Origin: Chamaelirium japonicum
Lineage: Eukaryota; Streptophyta; Magnoliopsida; Liliales; Melanthiaceae
DNA: 64,000 bases
Direction of reading: 5' to 3'
NCBI GenBank assembly: GCA_947650365.1
Contig: OX393552.1
Location: 21,114,645-21,178,644 of the forward strand
Of this stretch, positions 24,290 through 34,177 are shown in pieces. The notes below the pieces were generated by a model. That model was not told the DNA's origin. It ran no database searches and saw only the letters and a list, made by a program, of their open reading frames with translations. A program made the position numbers and the translations under genes. The stretch's first letter is position 1, and the number at the start of each line of letters is the position of its first letter.

Positions 24290-27052
24290 CAGTTACCATA
24301 AAAGACTTAGTCAGTGATCCAGAAATACTATTTTTGCAATTGTAAGTGCCACATTTTATTATGAATTTTTGCTAAGCAAATGTTATTGACGTTTACATTA
24401 TTTTTTAATGTTTATGCCCCCCCTTAGGAAAAATTCTGGGTCCGCCACTACTCACGAGCACAGTCATACCTGAAGTTCATTATCCGGGCATGAAATTTGG
24501 TCTGAATCATGTTAGTAAAAGCAGTATAGACAGAGAAAACCTCAGACTGTAGGCAAAGCAAATAAACCCAAGCGTAATGAGAAAAGCTATCAGTAAAAGA
24601 AATATAATAAAGGTACACTTTCATTGATAGCATGACAAAGGCCCCCAAATGTCCGAGTGAACAAGCTTAAACAGAGTGACATACTGGGACCTACTAAGAC
24701 TAAAAGGAGAGGCTGTGAGCTTAGTAAACTTACAACCTGTACAAGGGGAGAGAGAAGAGAAGAGACAATGATCTAAAACCCCAAACTGAAAGAGGTTTTT
24801 AAGTCGTTGCTCAGACACATGACCTAACCGTTTGTATCATAGGTCGGCAACAGAGGAACTAACACCATAGAAGCTGCTGGGGGAGGGAGGCATATGAAGA
24901 GAGTCTAAGTGGAAGCTCTATGACCAGTTCCAATCGTTCAGCTCGAGCAGAGATCCTGCACAACACTACCAGAGGCAGAGAAAGAAACTGTCAAGCCAGA
25001 GTCACAAAAGGGTAGAAATAGAAATAAGATTCATGCATAGGTCAGGGGAGTGGTAAAACAATAGGGAAGGTGAGATGACCGGATGTGTCAGAGGAGGGGG
25101 AGATGGATCCACAGGGAGATGGAAAGCTGAGATCCATTTGTAGTATGAAAGAGGGGGGGGGGATGGTGGCGGGACGAAGGTCAATAAGAATAGAAAGGTC
25201 ATGTGTAAGGTGCTGAGAGGCACTGGAGTTCAGGACCCAGGGAAAGGGAGTACCATAGTTGGTCGAGTAGGCAGTGGACGAGGAGGAGGAGGCACCGGAG
25301 CTTAGTTGGTGCTGTTGGAACTGTTGAAACTACTTGAACATCTGAAACCGCTGTCGAGCGAGATCTGCTGATGAGGAGGGCTCAACCAATGCGGCACGAG
25401 CTGTAGGAGGGTCAAGAATCGGTACTCCTTGGCCAGGGGGTCCGGTAGGACGCTCAGGATGGAGGTCCAGCAAAACTCTATTAGTTGACCGGACTTGTGG
25501 TAGTAAGCACAGATGGGTTGAGTGCCACGACCGGCTGGTCGCCCGCGAGAGTGCCCACCAGAGCGCCTGCCAGAGCGAGGAGGAAGAGCCAGAGGTGTTG
25601 TCGATACTGGAGCAGAGGGACGAGGTGGGGTGGCCAGAACCCCCTTCGTGACCGGTAGGAGCAGATGAAGTGGAAGGGGATGGTATGATGATCACCAACC
25701 GGGACTGCTCGGAGAGAAGCACATCAACGACCTCGGCTTGGGTCCGGTACAGCAGCTGCCCGGCCAGAGACCGAAAAGTCGATGCTAGTCCGACGAGGAG
25801 GAAGTGCACCTTTTGGCGTTCCCGGAACAACTAGACCTCCAATGCTGAGGCATTAGGTCCGGGCTCCATCTACTCGAGCTCCTGCCAGAGGGTTCCCATA
25901 TGGGTGTAGTACGTCTCTATACGCTGGGTACCTCGTTGACTTGTCACCATCTCACATAGGAGATGGGCCTCACGTGCACCATTTTATTGGACAAAGAGGC
26001 CGCAAAGGTGCGTCCAGATGGCGCAAGCACCCGGAAGGGCGACGAGGCTGTTGCGTAGAGTGGTGTCCACCGAGGCAACAAGGAAGGCCTTGACATGTGC
26101 ATCCTCAAAGGCCCAACGTGCGGTAACATGCTGAATATCGGCAGCGGAGGGAGGAGTTACCGGTGTCGCGACGATCTCTGTTGTAGTGCCGTCAGCATTC
26201 TTGATGAATGAAGCCGGCGTCCCGGGCTTGTAGAGGGCGTCGAAGTCCTCTGAGGATACCACTGCATGGAGGAGGTGATGGTAGAGGAACTAGTCCTCTA
26301 GCTCATTCCTGATTGAGGCCGACCATGGAGTTTAATCCTTCTGGCTTGAGAGGAGAAGGTCGGTGTGCATGGGAAGACTTCTCCCGAAGATACGGTCTTC
26401 AGTGAATGAAACCATAATGTGGAAGCGAGTATATTGAGAAGGATGCGACGTCTAGGTTCGATGGGCTACACCCGACAGAGGTCTGGTGGGCCAGTGTTTG
26501 CACGCATAGGGCTGGCGGGCTGGGGCTGCACGCAGCAAAGGGCCAGCGGGCGGCGGCTGTACGCAGTAGAGGTTGCACGACGGCGGTTGCAGCAAAGGGC
26601 CGGTGGGCGGTGTTTGCAGCGGAGGTCCGGCGGGCTGGCGTTGCACGACGTAGAGGAGGCTGCCAGCGTTCGCCTGAACGCAGCAGAGAAGGCAGGGCTG
26701 CACGGCGGCGGTTGCAGCAGAGGGGCGGTGGGCGGCGTTTGCAGCGGAGGACCGACGGTCTGGGATTGAACGCAGTGGAGGTCCGACGGGCTAGGGTTGC
26801 ACGGTGTAGAGGAGGCTGCCGGCGTTCGCCTGAATGCAGCAGAGAAGGTAGCCGGTGTTAGTGCGCCCAGCGGAGGAGGGCGTTGGGCTGTACGGTGTCG
26901 TGTCGTCTAGCTGACACCGCAGCGGAGAGCCGGCGTCCGGTGGGCTGCACGCGAACTCAAAGCGCAGAGAAAAGAAAGCACGGGCTGGTGGCTAGGACTA
27001 GGAGTAGGGTTCGTGATCTAATACCATGCTAAAATTGGGAGAAAAATAAAGA

Positions 27053-27135
27053 ATAATCATTCAGCTATAAGGCTCAAGGATATAAATAGATACATGATAT
27101 CTTCCAACCACACACCTATATATGATATCTCAACA
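27053..27135 (-). repeat. 5' LTR of C1 (short form)
   Basis: Shares GGCTCAAGGATATAAATAG and the ATATCTCAACA end with the left LTR but is shorter. A degenerate initiator-tRNA primer site (minus strand TGGTATTAGATC, near 27,017-27,028) stands inside it. Confidence 0.6.
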
Positions 27136-27570
27136 ACCCTCAATATCTTATGTATTTTATAATTTCTTCGTACCAAAAAAAAAAAATTGTATTTTATAAT
27201 TTCTTCGTATAATAGTGTATACCCAAAAAAAAATGCCACAGCTTTAAACTCTCCGCTTAAAGGGTTTTTTTGGCCTTCGCATTTTTTGCTCAATTATCAA
27301 AGCACAAGTCACTCGAAGTCTCAAACACATACGAAGGCAAAAGCGTCAACAAGCTTCGTTGTTTTCAATCCATACTCAAGTGGGGGCCCAACTATCCCAT
27401 AAGGCCTACATTTTGAGTTGGGCTCGAGCTTGGCTCAGCATTTTGCACCATTTAACAGTTATCAGGATGTTTAACTGGGCCTAAATCCAGATAAATCAAG
27501 AAGGAATGCAACCTTCTCCTATAACATGGCCCATTCTATGGATGTTCGATGGCCTACCAGGATATGGGCC
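27136..27570. other. 3' flank of ELIP1
   Basis: No gene. 27,136-27,288 is unique to this unit and contains a direct repeat of TATTTTATAATTTCTTCGTA. From about 27,289 (TTTGCTCAAT) the sequence matches 45,417 onward, so this is the left edge of the shared ELIP block. Confidence 0.7.
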
Positions 27571-28149
27571 CTACACAAGGGGCCCACCCTTCAAGTACTC
27601 GGTGAAGGCAAGGGCTACCAGGCCCATCATGGCGAACCGCCCGTTCAAAAGCTCCGCGTCGGCCGTCATCAGCCCGTCCGACCGGGACTGCGGGCTCACG
27701 CCCTTGAACAGCGGCACCAGGGACGCCACCGACAGCAGGGCGGCCGTCCCCAGGAACCACGGCAGCCCGCCGTTGGCCACCTGCGCCAACAGGCTGTCTC
27801 CCCTCGCCGCCTCCACCGCCAGCGCCGACACGAACCCGACCATCGCCAGCCTGCCGTTGATCCTCTCCGGCGCCGGGCCGCTGAAGGCCAGCAAGTCCGT
27901 GAAGCTCGTGCTGGCCTTCGCCTTGGGCGGTGGGGCCAGTGGGCTCTGAGGCGGCGGCGGCGGAGGCGGTGTGACAGGTGCCGGCTGCTCCCGTGGGGGC
28001 CCCTCCGCTTGGCAGCGGACGCGCATGGCGCCGGCGGCCTGCCGACGAGGCACCGAGTTGACGGACGGAAGACCTGCGGAATGGCTCCTGTTTCCGACAC
28101 GTGGCAGTAGCCCTAACACGGAGGACTGCATTGTGGCTGATGCTGCCAT
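27571..28149 (-). CDS. ELIP: Early light-induced protein 1 (ELIP), chloroplast thylakoid
   Basis: A complete 192-residue ELIP in one uninterrupted frame. Residues 1-45 look like a chloroplast transit peptide ([13 protein letters not shown], then MRVRCQA around the likely cleavage site). Residues 55-77 form a proline-rich linker. Helix I (about 93-116) has the chlorophyll-binding signature [11 protein letters not shown], helix II is [20 protein letters not shown], and helix III (about 165-185) is [12 protein letters not shown]. The length fits the family (about 190). ELIPs bind chlorophyll and carotenoid in thylakoids and protect against photo-oxidation. The start is the ATG in GCCACCATGG, about 100 bases below a TATA box. 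Residue 168 is Leu where the family and ELIP2 have Trp (ELWNGR). ELIP genes usually have introns; none is present here, so a retrocopy origin is possible. Confidence 0.95.
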   Translation of the reverse strand: MAASATMQSSVLGLLPRVGNRSHSAGLPSVNSVPRRQAAGAMRVRCQAEGPPREQPAPVTPPPPPPPQSPLAPPPKAKASTSFTDLLAFSGPAPERINGRLAMVGFVSALAVEAARGDSLLAQVANGGLPWFLGTAALLSVASLVPLFKGVSPQSRSDGLMTADAELLNGRFAMMGLVALAFTEYLKGGPLV

Positions 28150-28757
28150 GGTGGCTTTTTAGGGTCTAGGAATGAGTGCACGTATATGGGTTTGCTCGAA
28201 GTGCTATCGAGGAGGAGAGGAGTTTGGAAATTTTGAATCGACGAGCCCGGTTTTATATAGGGTTGGAGAGGTCGGCAAACAAACGGCCTCCATGCGGCCA
28301 CGTCACTGACATGTTTCGCACCACGAGACGTTGTCTCGTGGACGACCTCGTCTCCACATTGCATGGTGGCATGACGTGGACGGCCAGGATACCGGAGAAA
28401 GTGGAGAGATCCATTTTGGATGGTGACGTTAGCTGCTCTTGTTTTGGATTTTGGCGCGTTGGACCTGCCGTGCTTCTGTGGCCCTCGCCAACCGCTTCCA
28501 AAGGTCACGAGACTCATAACCTCAGAGAATCCTCGGTTGGAGCCAAAACTTGATCACAACCGTGCGTTGCTCTTATCCCAACCGGTGAATCGCACTAAGC
28601 CGGACCGACACGCAAAAGAACGGTTGTGATTGAAACATAATCATCCGTTACACTCAGCCGGACCGATGTGCAAAGGGACGACCCCTAGCAAAAATGTTCT
28701 CTCCACTGCTTCGGATGAAACTTTAGGACACCGGACGAACCTTGCAGTAAGGGCATG
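28150..28757 (-). promoter_or_regulatory. ELIP1 promoter region
   Basis: 608 bases between the start codon and a solo LTR. TATA box CTATATAAAA on the minus strand at 28,251-28,260. Two TGACGTGG boxes in opposite orientation (28,298-28,305 and 28,372-28,379) carry the ACGTGG core bound by HY5-type and ABRE-type bZIP factors, fitting light and drought control. Between them a perfect 9-base inverted repeat CCACGAGAC-GTT-GTCTCGTGG (28,321-28,341). All these are conserved at ELIP2. Confidence 0.7.
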
Positions 28758-30825
28758 TGTATGCGCAGAAAAAGATTTGGGTTGTCTTTATTGCACAAAA
28801 CAAGATTACAGAGTGCCGGGATCCGGGGACTCGGGGGGTGGTGAGCCGGGTGCGGCGAATATTGATCAGGAGATTGTGGGAGAAATCCTCTGGAGGGTCC
28901 CTTTGATCCGCGTCTCCACGTGGTATTCGTGCGAGAGCTCTAAGGGGTTGCCCAGGACAGAGGTCTTTACAGGGTGAGGGTTCTTTGAGAGGCTAAGGAA
29001 TATCTGCCGTTGTTTTTGTCCCTTCCGTGCTTCACGCTTTCTCGGCTAGGGGTTTTCGGCGTCACTTCTTGGTCTTCGTGTCTTCCTCGCTCCTTGCTAG
29101 ACCTTGGCGTCCTTGATCGTCGGTTCGCGACGTCGATCGTGCTTTTGGCGTCGGTTTTGACTTTGGCTTTCGGCTTTGGCTTGGCTTTGGCGTAGCTCTG
29201 GCTTCTGCTTTGCTTTGGCGCTTGCGCTTGGACGTAGACGGGGGGAGACTTGTGATGCTTTCGTTCTTCCGGACTTCGCGTCGTATCGGCTAGAACGTGC
29301 AGTGCTTTTGCTCGTGACCGGCGTAGTCGCTTGGCTTTGGCAATTACGTTGCTTTGGCGTGGGCTTTACCGGGGCTTTTGCTTTGGCTTCTTGCGTGGGC
29401 TTTTGCTTCGGCGTCGACTCGATCTACTCCTTGAATGGCGGTGGCTACTTCTTCAAAGCTTCTGGCTTCCTCAACGGTTTAGGCGTCGGCTCGACTTCTC
29501 TTCTTCTCCGGGCTTCTTTAGCGTGATTGGAGTTGAAGGCTTTACTTTGAAGACGACAGGTGTAGTGCCGACTTTGCTTTTCTTCTTCTCTGGGCTTCTT
29601 TGGCATGATCGGAGTCGAAGGGTTCCTTTGAAGATGGCGTGGGGTAGCACCGATCTCCGTGCGACGGTTGCAGCGTCGGCTTTGCTTTGAAGACGACGGA
29701 TGTAGCGATGCTTCGGGTGTTCCTCTCCAAGCTTTCTTCTTCGTGGATGGAGCGGGCGTTTGTCGAAGGCGACGGGGTGATGACGCTTCGGTCTTCTTCT
29801 CCGGGCTTTTGGGCTTGATCGGAGTCGAAGGCTTGTTGGAGACGACGAGGTGGTGCCGCTCCGATCTTCTTCTCCGGCCTTTGCTTCTGGCGTCTTCGGA
29901 GTCGAAGGGTTCTTCTTCTCCGAGCTTTCTTCTTCATGCACGGAGTCGAAGGCTTGATCTTCTTGTGCAAGGGTCTTCACGTTGATGAGAGCTTTCAATG
30001 GACTAAGCCGGTCCCAAAGGGATAGGCTTGCCCGTGCCTCGTGAAGTCTTGGGTCGATGAAGAGCGCGTCTCTTCTTCTACAGAGCTTTCTCGCTTTGTC
30101 TTCAGCTTCCGGCCTCTGACCCCTTCGACCTCTTGAGCCTTTTCCCTCCCCCTTTATTTATAGGCAAAGCGAGGAGGGGAGAGATATGGGAAGTTTAATT
30201 TTGAATCCCTTTAATATCTCCCCCATAATTACCCAAGATTTATTCTTCAATTGAAGAGAGGAATAAACTTTTATATGCTTTCTTTTTCTGGCGGGGTAAT
30301 TATGGCTGAATCTTGCACATGAAATCGATGGCGACCCGACTCTTCTTTTTGTCCTTCGGATCGAGGGATCGGCGCAGATCCACACATAAGTAGACGTCAT
30401 ACGCAACCTCCCCCCGCGCATGGCGGTCTTTCTTTCCTTATCTTCTTTTCTTTCCTTTTCTTTCTTTCTTTTCTTTCCTTTTCTTTCTTTCTTTTCTTCC
30501 CTTTTCTTTCTTTCTTTTCTTTTCCTTGCATAGCCGGCCACCCCCTACCCGCGGGTAGGGGGCTCGAGCTTCTAGAAGGAGGGCTGGGTGGGCCCCACTT
30601 GAGGATGGGCCCACCTGGCCTTTCTTGGTGCGGGTCCGGGTACGAGTGTGTGTCGGGTTCACCTCCAACTTGGTGCATGCGATCGGGTCCGGGTCGGGAA
30701 GCGTGTCGGATTCGCCTCCCACTTGGTGCTTGCGAGTCGGGTCCGGGTCGGAGTGCGTGTCGGGTTTGCCTCCGAATTGGCGCATGCGAGTCGGGTTAGG
30801 GTTAGACACAATTTGAGTGCCTACA
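28758..30825 (-). mobile_element. Solo LTR, same family as G1 LTR, upstream of ELIP1
   Basis: 2,068 bases, TGTATGCGCAG...GCCTACA, flanked by GCATG (28,753-28,757) and ACATG (30,826-30,830). The duplicate locus at 46,893-46,901 shows the empty site (GGCATGTTTGTA). Long similarity to 9,696-11,828 includes the block GATCAGGAGATTGTGGGAGA and the minus-strand TATA (30,154-30,163). No internal element sequence: a solo LTR left by recombination. Its transcription direction is the same as that of ELIP1. Confidence 0.9.
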
Positions 30826-30830
30826 ACATG

Positions 30831-31501
30831 TTTGTATTTTTTTTTTTGGTAACACTATTTATAAAAAGAGGTTATAAAATACAAAAGGTTTGAGTGAAAA
30901 CCCCACCCAGTCTAACCGGGGCCATGTACAAGTCGAGAGTAACACCAGAAGCTCATCTCCCGCTGTGCCACGACCTGGATAGCCATAGGGTAATCCCCCT
31001 GAAAGAGTCACACTCTCCCAATAGGTCTACCAAGTTAACTAGGGTGTCTGCAGGTCCATTAGCTTCCCGGTAGATGTGAGACCACTATGCCGAAGGCAGA
31101 GAAAGTGTCATTCGCCAGCAGTTTACAAGGATGGAGTCGAAAGGTGTATGGGCTCAGAGTTGTTGTATGGTGTGTAGAGAATCCCCGGCCTTCAATCCAT
31201 AGCGGGACATGTGGATACAAAGAACAGACCAAACGAAGGCCAAAAAATAAGCCAATTTTTTCTGCATAATCCACAATAGAGCACAAGACAGGATAAACAG
31301 TTGCCCAAAGTGTGCGCCCACAGCTATCACACAGCAAAAAACCATTGCCCATCGATCAATTGGCATGATCGACATAGCCATCAAAATTCAATTTTAGTTC
31401 CCCCGGATTTGGTGGAATCCATCAGACCGTGATCATGGAAAAGCAACAAAGGAAATCCGTGTGAAAGCCAGCCAACAGAAGTTACCGATGAAGGGAGAGA
31501 A
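30831..31501 (-). pseudogene. LINE 3' fragment downstream of the ELIP1 promoter block
   Basis: Begins with a T run (the reverse of a poly-A tail) followed by GGTAACACTATTTAT, identical in layout to 46,904 onward. The minus strand reads through the LINE 3' UTR into the RNase H tail (31,352-31,059: LLCDSCGRTLWATVYPVL). It ends at GGGAGAGAA, where copia C2 begins; the uninterrupted LINE continues with GGATCTGTATTG at 47,571. Confidence 0.88.
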
Positions 31502-32046
31502 TGATTATTCAGCTCTAAGGCTCAAGGATATAAATAGATACAATCTGACTTGTTGTGCAAGTCAGATATACTCAAACTTCTCTCCTAACCACACACCTAT
31601 ACATGATATCTCAACTACCCCTCAAACTCATGGTGAGTCAAACATAGTGAGTTTGCTAATCAGAAACAGGAAACGCTGAGTGGAGTGAGATTTTGTGAAG
31701 AAACCCGCGATCAGCTCAGCAAAAGAAACGTGTGGTAGGAAGATGGTCCCGGCGTCGTAGTGCTCTCGTGTGAAGTGATAGTCGATCTCGATGTGCTTCA
31801 TTCACTCATGAAAGATCGGATTGCAGGTGATCGGGATGACACTCTTGTTGTCACAACAGAGGGCAGTAGGTGAAGAGACTTCAACCCCAAAGTCTGAAAG
31901 AAGGCATCTGACATAGACGATCTCTTTGGTGGTTGAAGTCATGGCACGATACTGGGACTTTATGTTGGAAAGAGAAACAACATCATGCTTTTTGCTGCGC
32001 TAGAAAATAAGAGACTCACCAAGAAAGAGACAAAAACCAGTAGTGG

Positions 32047-32378
32047 TGTGACGACCAAGATTCAATAGGCCAATAACCAAGAGCCAAGACTCCTGAGACT
32101 GGGATGCCAAGATGGATGAGGTGAGGTAAGGTGTACAAGGTCATAAGTTAGCCCCACATCGCCTGGAGAGAAGGAGATCATGAGCTACTTATATAATTTC
32201 CCCTCCCAAACATAGAAGACGCGTTTTAAAACCGTGCGCCGCTACGGATTTCGTAAGAACTCCATAGTTAAGCGTGCTCGGATGAGAGCAGTACTAGGAT
32301 GGATGACCATCCTGGGAAGTTCTCATGCGAGCACGGGCAAAGCGGACAATATCTTGTGTGTTTGGGACAGATATTACA
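32047..32378 (+). mobile_element. Cassandra-type solo LTR (TRIM carrying 5S-like RNA)
   Basis: 332 bases, TGTGACGACC...AGATATTACA, flanked by perfect 5-base duplications AGTGG (32,042-32,046 and 32,379-32,383). C1 shows the unfilled site (CAGTAGTAGAG near 18,467). The 5S-like core and the trailing GGGCAAAGCGGACAATATC are hallmarks of Cassandra, a plant terminal-repeat retrotransposon in miniature. No second LTR or interior is present. Confidence 0.9.
32246..32337 (+). other. 5S rRNA-like segment within the Cassandra LTR (not an rRNA gene)
   Basis: Clear similarity to plant 5S RNA in the internal promoter region: AGTTAAGCGTGCTCGG (A-box), then GTACTAGGATGGATGACC and CCTGGGAAGTTCTC (C-box area). 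The 5' third of 5S is poorly matched, as usual in Cassandra. Confidence 0.85.
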
Positions 32379-33313
32379 AGTGGAGCGCCGAGTAGTAGGG
32401 TCGCCAGCCCAATAAGCATTGAAGAAGGCCCGAAGAACCAGAGAGGAATCTGTTGGCATGAGAAGAGATCGGGTAATGGTGCCTCGTAGGTACCGAAGGA
32501 TCATCAGAAGGGCATCATAGTGAACTGAGAGAGGGGCCTGGATGAACTGACTGACAATGCTTACAGCACGAGCAATGTTGGGTCTGATGATACATAAGTA
32601 GAAAAGTTGTCCTACTATTTGCATGTATCGTGTAGCCTCAATAAGAGGCTCCCCGTCTGTGGGTCGAAGCTTAACATTAAGCTCCTCAGGTGTATCTGCA
32701 ACCTTCTGATTCACAAGTGCAGCTCAAGCTATGATATCTGCAATGTAGCGTTGTTGAAAGATGAGGATGCCGTTTCGACTCTGTGCTATTTCTAGGCCAT
32801 GGAAATAACGGAGACGACCCAAATCCTTCACCTGAAACTACCGCTGTAGGTGAGCTTTGAGTGATGTCACACCAGCCACATCATCGCTTGTGATCAACAT
32901 GTCGTCACGTAGAGAAGAAGGAGAACTCACCCCTACGGTAAGGAACAAACAAACAAACAGAGAGTGATCCTGGTAGCTCTCCAAGAAACCAACTTGGCGA
33001 ACAACACTGTAAAAACACTCGAACCAAGCGCGAGGGGCCTGCTTGAGGCCATAGACCGCTAAGTGAAGAAGACATACATGCTGAGGAGGCATGGAGAAAC
33101 CAGGTGGCGGCTGCATATAAACGACCTCATAAAGGGTGACACGAAGAAAGAAATTCTTTACGGCCATTTGAAAAAAAGGCCATTGTCTCGCTGCAGCAAC
33201 GACAAGTAGAGTGCGAACTGTGGTCTTCTGAGCCACCGGAGCAAAGATCTCATTGTAGTCGATCCCAGATTCCTGAGAGAAACCTCGAGCAACAAGCCGA
33301 GCTTTGTGACGCT

Positions 33314-34177
33314 TGTGGGGGAAAATCTTCGTGCCGACCCGAAGACTTTCGCAGCACCAGTCAATTGGAGTTGAAGTTGACGTTGAAGATCGTTGGTCGA
33401 TCTGTTGATTGAAGTTGAAGCCTTTTGATATGTCAATAGAAAGAGATATGCAATCAGAGAGTAGACACGAGAGGTGATCTCGGAGTTCAGCCGAAGCCTA
33501 CGTCTCCGTGCTATAGGGAGCAACCCGAATTCACTAACACTTATGTCGAAGTGATCTCGACAGGCCGAGTATCACTAGAAACACTCTGATCTCTTCAAAG
33601 GAGAGAAGAAGATCAAAGAGAGATGGTAGATGGGAATTTGGAAATCCCAGAGCTCTGGTTTTAGAACTGAGAGTTCGATCCTTTTACATTCGAAGGCTCT
33701 GTTATTTATAGAATTCCCGGGGAGGAATTCCGGGGCAAATGGCGGTTTTCTGCTGTCGTATCTGGGGATTCTCCCGGTAAGGCTGGTGGGTCCCTTGGTA
33801 GCCCTCGTGGGCCCACCAGGCAGGGCCGGTGGGTCCCGTGGTAGTCCTCGTGGGCCCACCAGGCGGGGCCGGTGGGTCCCGTGGTAGTCCTCATGGGCCC
33901 ACCAGGCAGGGCTGGTGGGTCCCGTGGTAGTTCTCGTGGGCCCACCAGGCGGGGCCGGTGGGTCCCGTGGTAGTCCTCGTGGGCCCACCAGGCGGAGCCG
34001 GTGGGTCCCGTGGTAGTTCTCGTGGGCCCACCAGGCGGGGCCGGTGGGTCCCGTGGTAGTCCTCGTGGGCCCACCAGGCAGGGCCGGTGGGTCCCGTGGT
34101 AGTCCTCGTGGGCCCACCAGGCGGAGCCGGTGGGTCCCGTGGTAGTTGGTAAGCTTCTGCCAAAGTTTGCACCCACA
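33314..34177 (-). mobile_element. Solo LTR with 43-base tandem repeats in U3
   Basis: 864 bases, TGTGGGGGAAAA...GCACCCACA, flanked by ACGCT (33,309-33,313 and 34,178-34,182). C1 has the unfilled site TGTGATGCTCGATAG near 19,330. The minus-strand TATA (CTATAAATAAC, 33,701-33,711) gives the direction. Upstream of it nine copies of a 43-base GC-rich unit run from 33,785 to about 34,145. Confidence 0.85.

Noticed and set aside
27526-28110. Plus-strand Arg/His-rich frames opposite ELIP1 (and at 45,654-46,356 opposite ELIP2)
   Set aside because: GC-rich codon shadow of the ELIP genes; the minus frame has all family signatures.
32246-32337. A 5S rRNA gene
   Set aside because: Only the internal-promoter part matches 5S and the whole lies within TG...CA ends with 5-base duplications, so it is the Cassandra LTR core.
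33785-34145. Proline/threonine-rich protein genes from open frames in the 43-base repeats
   Set aside because: Frames are open on both strands only because the GC-rich repeat lacks stops; they lie in the U3 of a solo LTR.
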